Assembly: GCF_900113185.1 (NCBI RefSeq)
Contig: NZ_FOZD01000001.1
Location: forward strand, 992,001-1,056,000
Length of the DNA: 64,000 nt
Reading direction: 5' to 3'
Source: Agromyces sp. CF514
GTDB lineage: Bacteria > Actinomycetota > Actinomycetes > Actinomycetales > Microbacteriaceae
The notes under the pieces were generated by a model, which worked only from the letters and a program-made list of their open reading frames with translations, was not told the origin of the DNA and did not search any database. Below, in pieces: positions 24,649 to 32,272 of the stretch. The position numbers and the translations under genes are program-made. Position 1 is the stretch's first letter, and each line of letters starts with the position of its first letter.

Positions 24649-26868
24649 TCATCCGCAGTTCCGCGCCGGGTAGCCCACCGAGGCGATGTCGGTGCCCGCG
24701 GCGTCCGCCCCGGTCGCCGTGACGGTCGCCGTACCCGCGGGCAGCGCCACGAGCCGGCTCGAGAACGATGCGCTCGCCGAGGCGCCCGCGGCGAGGCGGA
24801 CGACCTGCTTCGAGCCGTACGGCGTCTCGAGGTCGACGGCGACGGGCCCGTCGGACTCGTTCGTCGCGGTGACGGCGAGCACGGCCCTGCCGGCGATGCA
24901 CCGAGTGGACGCGACCGCCGATACCTCGACCTGCCCGCCGATCGTCTGCGGCGCGACGCTCGTGAGCGTCGGCGTCACGGTCTGGAAGAGGCCGTCGGTC
25001 CCGATCGTCAGCCGGTCGATCGTCGTCTCCCGGTGCGTGCCGTCGCCGTTCGGCATGGCGAAGCGGTGGTACGCGATGTACCAGTCGTCGGTGCCCGGCA
25101 CGTTGAGGATCGAGCTGTGGCCCGTGCCCTTGATGCCGAGCGAGAGGTCCTTCTGCAGGATCACGCCGCGGTACGTCCATGGGCCGGTCGCACTCGTCGA
25201 CGTGGCGTAGCCGACCCGGTAGTTCTCGGAGCCGGTGTCGTCGATCGCGTAGGTGAGGTGGTAGATGCCGTCCCGGTAGTTCATGAACGAACCCTCGCGG
25301 TACGACGTGAGCCCGCTCATCGCCGAGATCGTGCCGGGCTTCAGCGATGTCATCGTGTCGCTCAGCTCGGCCATGACCGGGCTGCCGTTGCCCCAGTAGA
25401 GGTAGTACCTGCCCGTCACCGGGTCGTGGAACGCGGCGGGATCGATGGCCTGGCCGGAGGTCACGGCCTCGTTGTTGAGGATCATCGCGGTCGACTGGGC
25501 GGTGAACGGCCCCTCGGGGCTGTCAGCAACCGCGACGCCGATGGTCTTGCGGTTCAGTGAGGCGTTGTGGCCGCTGAAGTAGAAGAAGTACCGGCCGTCG
25601 CGCTCGATGATCGTGGGAGCCCACGCGTTGCCCGTCGCCCACGGCACATTGCCATTGGCTCCGTCGAGGGTGAGGAACGGCTGCTCGGAGCGGGTCCAGT
25701 TCACGAGGTCGGCCGACTTCCACACGTAGAAGTCCCTGCCGCCCCACCCCGCGGTGCCGTCGGTCGTGGCATAGAGATAGTAGGTGTCGCCGAAGACCGC
25801 GATGTTCGGGTCGGCGTACAGGCCGGGCAGCACCGGGCTGTTCACAGCCTGCGCCGACAGGGTCCACGTCGAGGCCGCACCGCCGGGTGCCGTCAGCGTG
25901 TAGGTGACAGGGGAGCGGAGGTCGACCGTCGTGCCCGACGCGGGCGACACGGTCACTCCGGCGGCGGCGACGAACGTCGGGGCGACGGCCGAGGCATCCG
26001 TGCCCGGCCTCACCGGGAGGATCGCCGTGCGGGCGGTGCCGTTCACGATCGGGGCGAGCTTCAGCAGCGCGGGGTCGGCCAGCGAGACATCCGTCAGTTG
26101 ATCGGTCGCACCGGCATTCGTGAGCACCTCGGATGCCGAGAGCGCCCGGTCGAACACCTGCACGTCGTCGAACGAGCCCTTGAAGAACTCGTCGGCCGCG
26201 TAGAGCGACTTGCCCAGATAGCCGTACAGGTTCGACCCCAGGTCGGACACCGTCGTGTTCAGCGCGGAGTTCTCGCCGAGCTTCGCGCCGTCGACGTACA
26301 CGGTCAGCTTCGCCCCGGCGAACACGAGGTCGTAGTGGTGCCACGCCCCGCTCGCGACCGAGCCGGTGACGGCAGACTCGTTCTGCCACGAGGTCTGCGT
26401 GATCGCGGTGCGCACGTCGGCGCCGCGTACACGGAAGAAGGAGTACTTGTTCGAGTCCGCGCCGAGCGCGAACGTGAAGAAGTTGCCGCTCGCCTTCTCG
26501 CTCTTGACGTCCAGCGAGACGGTCAGGTTCGAACGCCCGTCGAAGAAGCCTCGCGGGAACGCGGCGAACCCGTTCGTCGTGCCGTCGAGGCGCAGCACCT
26601 TGCCGCGCTCGGCGTCGGTCGCCACGGCGGCGGTGCCCGATGCGGTGAGGTGGGCCGTGCCCACCGAGTCCTGCAGGGTGCCGTCGTCGAACGCGTACGA
26701 CGCGATCGGCTGGGGCGGCGCGTCGGCGGCGAGCGCCGGAGGCCCGGCGAGCAGCGTCGACGCCACGACGGCGCCCGCGACGACGGATGCCGTGACGACC
26801 CGTCGCCTCGTCGCGCCGCGTGGTTGCGGCTCGCGGGTCCGGTCTCGGAATACGGAAGAGAGCATCAT
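24649..26868 (-). CDS. Secreted GH43 glycosidase with LamG domain and RCVAGK module
   Basis: This 739-residue exported enzyme is probably an alpha-L-arabinofuranosidase or xylosidase. A basic signal region ends near Ala48; a LamG/concanavalin-like domain spans ~50-250; a short Ig-like stretch follows; then a GH43 five-bladed propeller ~340-640. Catalytic candidates are Asp353 (YADPNIA), Asp476 (QAIDPAAF) and Glu525 (YREGSFM). The last 93 residues (647-739) are the module shared with six other enzymes here, beginning VEVSAVASTRC and ending NCG. Tandem ATGs at 26868/26865 follow GAGG. It is the last of four leftward glycosidase genes. GH43 membership is firm; subfamily and substrate are not. 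Confidence 0.9.
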   Translation of the reverse strand: MMLSSVFRDRTREPQPRGATRRRVVTASVVAGAVVASTLLAGPPALAADAPPQPIASYAFDDGTLQDSVGTAHLTASGTAAVATDAERGKVLRLDGTTNGFAAFPRGFFDGRSNLTVSLDVKSEKASGNFFTFALGADSNKYSFFRVRGADVRTAITQTSWQNESAVTGSVASGAWHHYDLVFAGAKLTVYVDGAKLGENSALNTTVSDLGSNLYGYLGKSLYAADEFFKGSFDDVQVFDRALSASEVLTNAGATDQLTDVSLADPALLKLAPIVNGTARTAILPVRPGTDASAVAPTFVAAAGVTVSPASGTTVDLRSPVTYTLTAPGGAASTWTLSAQAVNSPVLPGLYADPNIAVFGDTYYLYATTDGTAGWGGRDFYVWKSADLVNWTRSEQPFLTLDGANGNVPWATGNAWAPTIIERDGRYFFYFSGHNASLNRKTIGVAVADSPEGPFTAQSTAMILNNEAVTSGQAIDPAAFHDPVTGRYYLYWGNGSPVMAELSDTMTSLKPGTISAMSGLTSYREGSFMNYRDGIYHLTYAIDDTGSENYRVGYATSTSATGPWTYRGVILQKDLSLGIKGTGHSSILNVPGTDDWYIAYHRFAMPNGDGTHRETTIDRLTIGTDGLFQTVTPTLTSVAPQTIGGQVEVSAVASTRCIAGRAVLAVTATNESDGPVAVDLETPYGSKQVVRLAAGASASASFSSRLVALPAGTATVTATGADAAGTDIASVGYPARNCG

Positions 26869-26944
26869 CGATCCTCGATTCGTTCGGTGGTGGTGCTGGT
26901 CTGGAGCGCGCCGTGCGGGTCGTGCGCACGGGCGCGGACGACGA

Positions 26945-26975
26945 GGGCGCCGCCGCCGGTTCGGCGACGGCGCCC
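26945..26975 (-). terminator. Strong intercistronic hairpin between two GH43 genes
   Basis: A 14-pair stem with one C-A mismatch (arms starting GGGCGCCG and ending CGGCGCCC) closes on a 3-nt loop. It starts 28 nt after the stop of the upstream gene and 76 nt before the next start. It could attenuate read-through or protect the 3' end of the upstream message. Confidence 0.5.
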
Positions 26976-27003
26976 AGGTCGTTGCGCTCGGGGTGCGGAT
27001 GCC

Positions 27004-29202
27004 TCAGCAGCCCGTCGCGGGGTATGCCGTCGTGACGGTCAGAGCGCGACCGGATGCGGCGGGGTCGGCGGCCGTGACGGTCACCGTGCCCGCGGCGATC
27101 GCCTTGGCGCGGCTCGAGAACGACGCGCTCGCCGAGTCGCCCGCGTCGAGTGCGAACGGCTTGGCGCCGAAGGCGCTCGTCGCCGTGACATCGAGGGCGA
27201 CCTCGTCGGCGTTGCGCACGGTGGCCACGACGACCGCCTTGCCCGCGACGCAACGGGTCGCTGCGGTCGCCTCGACCGCAGCGGGTGCGATCGGGTCGGC
27301 CGCGACGGAGGCGATTCGGTAGCGCTGGCAGTCGTTGTTCAGCACGCTGTACTGGTGCACCCGCGTGCCGTCGGCGGCAGCGCAGAATGACAGGTCGAGC
27401 GCCTTCAGGCTCGTGCCGTTGCGGAACTCCACGACGCCGTCGTTGCCCACGAGCACGCGCCAGGTGCTGCCGGCGATGCCGCACGCGCCCTGGGTGACGG
27501 TCGCGGAGTCCGCGGTCGAACCGCCCGTGACCGAGAGGCACTTCGCGGGCGCCGAGCCGAGGTGGAGCTCGGACTCGCCGTTCGCGGCGGCCGTGAACGT
27601 CACGCCCTGGCAGGCGGTGCCGGCGTACTCGCGCTGCTGCAGGATCGCGCCGTCGGCGGTCGTGCAGCCGGGCACCTCGAGGGCCTTGCCCGAGGCGATC
27701 GACGTGACGGCGACCGATCCGGCCGGGCGCAGCGCCCAGTCCTGGCCGGCCGAGGCGTTCGCGGTCGACTGCACGATCGCGGCGCCCGTCGAGCCGGCCG
27801 AGCCCGTCGGCGCACCGGCGGCCTCGAGCACCTTGCCGCTCGTGCGGTTCGTGAGCTTCGACCATCCGCCGGTCGTCTGTGCGACGGTCCACTGCTGGCA
27901 GCCGGTCGTGACGAACGGCGTCTGCTGCACGGCGGCGCCCGACGTCGTCGCGCACGCGACCGGCCCGAGGGCCGTGCCGCTCACGGCGTTCACTACGCGG
28001 AGGTACCCGTCGCCCGTGGTGTCGAGCACGAAGCGCGACCGCGACGAGGTGCAGTCGCCCTGCACGAGCGTGGCGCCGCTCTCGGCCGACGGCACGGTGG
28101 CGCACAGTCCGGTGGTGCGGCTGACGAGGTTCCAGCGCGCGCCTTCGACCTGCGCGGTGATGGGCGCGTTCTCGCCGCTCGGCACCACGACGGCCGTCGA
28201 CGTCGCCTGCGGAACGCCGAAGTCGGGCTCGCCGGCATCCGTCCAGTCGACGACCTGCGCACGGGCCGACCGCTCGCGACTGCACCCGCCGTCGGCGCGC
28301 GCGTTGGCGTGGTAGAGGTTCCACGTCTCGGTGCCGTCGGGCGAGGTGAAGAAGTCGTTGTGGCCGGTGCCGTAGGCGCCGTTCGCCTTCGAGAAGACGG
28401 GTCCGTCGCTCTTCTGCCACGAGGCCTGCTGCACGGGGTCGCCGCCGAGGTACTCGAGCGTGCCGAGCTGGTAGTCCTCGGTGCCGCAGAAGCTCGCCGA
28501 GTAGACGACCCAGGTGCGACCGTCCTTCTGCAGCGGGATCGGACCCTCGTTCACCGGCTGCCCGATGACCTCCCAGCTCTCGGTGGGCTGCGACAGGATG
28601 TTGAGCGGCCCGGTCGCCGTCCACGGGTTCGCCATGCGGGCGATGTAGTTGCTCTGCAGCCCGTCGGGCGCGAACGCCGACCAGGTCACGAACAGCTCCC
28701 CGTTCAGCTCGAGGTACGCGCCGTCGATGTTCCAGTCGTCGGTCGGGATCGGACGGCCCTTGTACGTGTAGGGGCCCATCGGGTCATCCGCAGCGCTCTC
28801 GATCACCTGGAGGTGCTGGGTGCCGAAGTTGCCCGATACGCCCATCGTGTACATGAGGTACCAGCGCCAGCCGTTCGGTCCCTCGAGGCGCTGCAGCTCG
28901 GGCGCCCACATGTTGCCGTTGCGGCCGGTGTTGGTGTCGGAGTACACCGTGACCGGCTTGGTGGTGCCGAGCCCGGCGAGGGTCGGCGCCTTGCGCATGA
29001 CGACCCGGTTGTCCCACGTCGTCGACACCAGGTAGTAGTTGCCGTCGTGGAACTCGATCGTCGGGTCGGCCGTGTCGGGCGCGAGCGGGTTGGTGAACGT
29101 GTCGGAGCCGATCGCCTCGGCGGCCGGGGCCTGCGCGGCGTCGAGGGCCGCGAGGCCGGTGAGGCTGCCGAGTGCGAGCGCGGCGACCAGGGCGGTGCGC
29201 AT
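27004..29202 (-). CDS. Secreted GH43 glycosidase with ricin-type lectin domains and RCVAGK module
   Basis: This 732-residue exported enzyme of alpha-L-arabinofuranosidase type has a signal peptide at 1-29 and a GH43 propeller at ~35-350, with catalytic candidates Asp46 (TADPTIEF), Asp160 (NIDGAYLE) and Glu219 (VNEGPIPL). Ricin-B-like (RICIN) lectin repeats follow at ~370-640, shown by recurring QW/CQQW and GxxCxT patterns; they probably bind galactose- or arabinose-containing polymers. The shared module is 643-732. The ATG at 29202 lies 29 nt after the preceding stop and is preceded only by a weak GGAA. Longer in-frame starts would overlap the neighbouring gene and destroy the signal peptide. 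Confidence 0.9.
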   Translation of the reverse strand: MRTALVAALALGSLTGLAALDAAQAPAAEAIGSDTFTNPLAPDTADPTIEFHDGNYYLVSTTWDNRVVMRKAPTLAGLGTTKPVTVYSDTNTGRNGNMWAPELQRLEGPNGWRWYLMYTMGVSGNFGTQHLQVIESAADDPMGPYTYKGRPIPTDDWNIDGAYLELNGELFVTWSAFAPDGLQSNYIARMANPWTATGPLNILSQPTESWEVIGQPVNEGPIPLQKDGRTWVVYSASFCGTEDYQLGTLEYLGGDPVQQASWQKSDGPVFSKANGAYGTGHNDFFTSPDGTETWNLYHANARADGGCSRERSARAQVVDWTDAGEPDFGVPQATSTAVVVPSGENAPITAQVEGARWNLVSRTTGLCATVPSAESGATLVQGDCTSSRSRFVLDTTGDGYLRVVNAVSGTALGPVACATTSGAAVQQTPFVTTGCQQWTVAQTTGGWSKLTNRTSGKVLEAAGAPTGSAGSTGAAIVQSTANASAGQDWALRPAGSVAVTSIASGKALEVPGCTTADGAILQQREYAGTACQGVTFTAAANGESELHLGSAPAKCLSVTGGSTADSATVTQGACGIAGSTWRVLVGNDGVVEFRNGTSLKALDLSFCAAADGTRVHQYSVLNNDCQRYRIASVAADPIAPAAVEATAATRCVAGKAVVVATVRNADEVALDVTATSAFGAKPFALDAGDSASASFSSRAKAIAAGTVTVTAADPAASGRALTVTTAYPATGC

Positions 29203-29231
29203 CAGGTTCCGGATGCCGCGGGGCGCGCGCC

Positions 29232-32126
29232 TCAGCACGAGCGGCCCTCGTACGCCGCGGCGACCGACACGCCGTCGACCGTCGCGGTGACCTGCCCGGC
29301 GGGCACGGTCGCGAGGCGGCTCGAGAACGTGAGCGACTGCGTCGCACCCGCCGCGAGCGCGATCTCGCGCTCGCCGTATGCCGACGAGACCTTCGCGCTC
29401 GCCGACTGCGACCCGCGGTTCGTGGACTTGGCGACGAGCGAGACCTTGCCGGCGACGCAGCGCGTCTCTGCGACCACCTCGACGCCGGGCGTGACGGTCA
29501 CGGTCGCCGTGACCGGCATCCGCGAGTCGTCCTGGGCGACGCCGCGCACCGTGAAGGTGCCCGGTGCGGCGTAGTCGGCGGCGGGCACGTTCGCCCAGAC
29601 GACGTCGGCCTGCTTCGTGGTGCCGTCGGCGGTCGTGAGCGACGCCTTCGGCAGCACGGGTGCGACCCCGGCTCGGGTCGTCACCGTGATCGGGGCGACC
29701 TCGGCGACCGCGACGGCCGGGGCGTAGCCCTCGAGCACCTTCTGGTACTCGGCGCGCGTCACCGGGATCACGGTGCCGTGCCGCGGCTTGCCGCCGTCGC
29801 TGTTCTGCGGCAGGTTCGCGCGCAGCGTGGTGCCGAGGGGCTGCCACGAGTCGCCGTCGGCGATGTCGCCCGAGCCGAACGGGATGTAGTGGTTCGGGCC
29901 GCCGTGGTACGACGGCTGGTCGATGAAGAGGTACCACTCGAAGCCGTTCACGTCACCCGGGTTCGACGGGAAGATGCTCGGCCCCTCGCCGCTCGAGTAG
30001 GTGCCGCCGGGCTCGCCGTTCGGCAGGCCGGTCGCGACCTTCTCCTTCACGAGCGTCCACTGGTCGGCCGCGCCCGAGGTGCCGGGCAGCGAGCCGCTGA
30101 TCGTGGCGAGCAGGTTCGTCGACTTCTCCTCACGGATGGTCATCGACGCCTCGTCCTTCGTGAAGCGGTAGAAGATGCCGTCCTGCTCGGCGACCGTCGA
30201 GTCGATGAGGCCGAGGCCGGTGCCGCGCTTGACGTCGGACCACACCTGGGCGTCCGAGAACGTGACGAAGTCGTCGGTCGTGGCGTACATCATGCGGTTG
30301 TAGGTCACGGCCGTGCGCGAGGCAGCATTGGTGTCGGCGTAGAGGTTCGAGGCCCAGAACACCACGTAGCGGCCGAGTTCGTCGTCCCAGTACGCCTCGG
30401 GCGCCCACGTGTTGCCCGCGTAGGGCGTCGAGACCTGGATGTGGCGCTGGTTCGACCAGTTGACGAGGTCGGTCGACTCCCAGACCTCGATCGCGAGTGA
30501 GCCCGAGAGCTGCGCGGTCGTGAATCCGCCGGCGAGGCCGGCGACCTTGAGGTCGGTGGCGAGCATGTAGAACTTGTCGCCCTCGTGCGAGCGGATGATG
30601 AACGGGTCGCGGAGGCCCGTCGTGCCCTGCGTCGAGGTGAAGATCGGCTCTCCGCCGTTCAGCGTGTTCCACCGCAGTGCGTCGTTGCCCTTCGAGGCGG
30701 CGAGGCTGACGCGCTCGGCGCCGGCCCCCTCGCCCGTGAAGAAGGCCCAGACGTAGGCCTCGGGGTCGCCGGCGTCGGCGGGCTTCGCGGGCACGGTGAG
30801 CGCGAACGTGCGCGCGGCGGTCGCAGCGCCGCTCGTCGCGGTCGCGGTGAGCTCGACCTCGGCGGAGGCCGCGGGGCGCGTGATCGTGATCGTGGCGGTG
30901 CCCGTCTTGACCCCGGCGCGCACGGTCGCGACCGCGGCGCCCTCGGTCACGGTCCAGGCGATGGCCGAGCCGTTGGCGCCGACGGTCGGCACCGAGAAGC
31001 TCGTGCGCACGTCGTCGGCGTCGACTGGCAGCGCGAGGGCCGCGGCATCGGCGTCGACCTTCGCCCGGTCGGAGAGCTGCGCGGGCACGGTGACGGCGTA
31101 CGTGCGGGTCGCCGTGGCGCCGCCCGCGGTGAACGTCGCGGTCAGCGTGACCGAGGCGTCGGCGGAGCCGCCCGCGGGGCGGGTCACCGTCGCGGTGCCG
31201 CCGGTCACGGCGATCGCCGACGAGTCGGACGCCCACGAGACGGTCGCGCCGTGGCTCGCCGTCGGCAGCGTGAAGTTCGCGGTCGCCGTGGGGGCGACCG
31301 TGACGGCCGCGGTCGCACCGGCGAGGGCCTGGTCGGCGAAGAGCTGCTGCACCGTGGCGGTGTCGAGCGCGGAGCCGTACACCGCGTAGTCGCCGACCGA
31401 TCCGGCCCAGCCGTTGTCGGCGTAGGTCGAGCGGCCGAGGTACGACACGAGGCTCGAGCCGAACGACGACACGTTGCGCGCGATCGTGACCTGGCTGATC
31501 TGGGTGCCGTTGACGTATGTCGTGAGCTTGCCCGCGACGCCGTCGATGACGCTCGTGTACAGCGCCATGCCCGTGGGCGTCTTGATGCCGGTGGTGGCCG
31601 CGTTGGTCGCGCCCGCGCCGACCTCGGTGCCCCACGGCGCGGTCGCGCTGACGGTGTTCGTCAGCGCGGACTTCACGTAGCCGCTCGGGTTGGTCGGGTT
31701 GAGCAGCCAGTAGGCCGACGAGTACGACGCGCCGGATGCCACGGGCGCGCCGATGAAGGCGGCGGCCACGTTCGCGGGGCCGGTGCGGTTCTCGATCCAC
31801 GTCGAGACGGTGACCTGCGTCTTGCCGACGAGGCCGGCGGTCGGGATCTCGAGGTAGCCCGCGCTCGCGCGCGCGCCTCCGGGAAGCGACAGGGCGCCGC
31901 CGTCGACGGTCGCACCCGTCTGCTTGATGACGCCGTCGTAGCCGTTGCCCGAGGCGTCGGCGACGACTCCTGCGGCGGCTGCGTCGAACGTGTAGTGGAT
32001 CAGCGGGGCCGGCGCCTCGGCGGCGTCGGCGGACTGCGGGGCGATGGCCCCGACGGCGGCGAAGGCGGCGGCGGCCGCCACGACGGCGGCCCCCGTCCGC
32101 AGCTTCCGCACGAAGATGTCGCGCAT
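29232..32126 (-). CDS. Secreted multidomain GH43 glycosidase with LamG, Ig-like and RCVAGK modules
   Basis: This 964-residue exported protein has a signal ~1-34; LamG ~36-230; two bacterial Ig-like (aBig-type) repeats ~245-425; a GH43 domain ~430-800; a Big_4-like domain ~805-880; and the shared module 882-964. Catalytic candidates are Asp507 (GLRDPFI), Asp642 (LIDSTVA) and Glu714 (GEGPS). Phrases such as WESTDLVNWS and WAPEAYWDDE match the other GH43 enzymes here, so these are paralogues. The start at 32126 follows TGGAG. The frame is open upstream through a CA-rich leader, which is not coding. It is the second gene of the leftward series. Confidence 0.9.
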   Translation of the reverse strand: MRDIFVRKLRTGAAVVAAAAAFAAVGAIAPQSADAAEAPAPLIHYTFDAAAAGVVADASGNGYDGVIKQTGATVDGGALSLPGGARASAGYLEIPTAGLVGKTQVTVSTWIENRTGPANVAAAFIGAPVASGASYSSAYWLLNPTNPSGYVKSALTNTVSATAPWGTEVGAGATNAATTGIKTPTGMALYTSVIDGVAGKLTTYVNGTQISQVTIARNVSSFGSSLVSYLGRSTYADNGWAGSVGDYAVYGSALDTATVQQLFADQALAGATAAVTVAPTATANFTLPTASHGATVSWASDSSAIAVTGGTATVTRPAGGSADASVTLTATFTAGGATATRTYAVTVPAQLSDRAKVDADAAALALPVDADDVRTSFSVPTVGANGSAIAWTVTEGAAVATVRAGVKTGTATITITRPAASAEVELTATATSGAATAARTFALTVPAKPADAGDPEAYVWAFFTGEGAGAERVSLAASKGNDALRWNTLNGGEPIFTSTQGTTGLRDPFIIRSHEGDKFYMLATDLKVAGLAGGFTTAQLSGSLAIEVWESTDLVNWSNQRHIQVSTPYAGNTWAPEAYWDDELGRYVVFWASNLYADTNAASRTAVTYNRMMYATTDDFVTFSDAQVWSDVKRGTGLGLIDSTVAEQDGIFYRFTKDEASMTIREEKSTNLLATISGSLPGTSGAADQWTLVKEKVATGLPNGEPGGTYSSGEGPSIFPSNPGDVNGFEWYLFIDQPSYHGGPNHYIPFGSGDIADGDSWQPLGTTLRANLPQNSDGGKPRHGTVIPVTRAEYQKVLEGYAPAVAVAEVAPITVTTRAGVAPVLPKASLTTADGTTKQADVVWANVPAADYAAPGTFTVRGVAQDDSRMPVTATVTVTPGVEVVAETRCVAGKVSLVAKSTNRGSQSASAKVSSAYGEREIALAAGATQSLTFSSRLATVPAGQVTATVDGVSVAAAYEGRSC

Positions 32127-32272
32127 GTCACTCCAATGTGTGTGGTGGTGCGGTGTTGTGGTGCCGGTGCGTGGTGCCGCCGGTGGGTGGTGCTCGTGGG
32201 TTGTGGTGCTCGTCGGGAGACGGTTCCGCATGCCGCGACGCGCCGCCGCGGCATCCGGAACCGCCTGATGGG

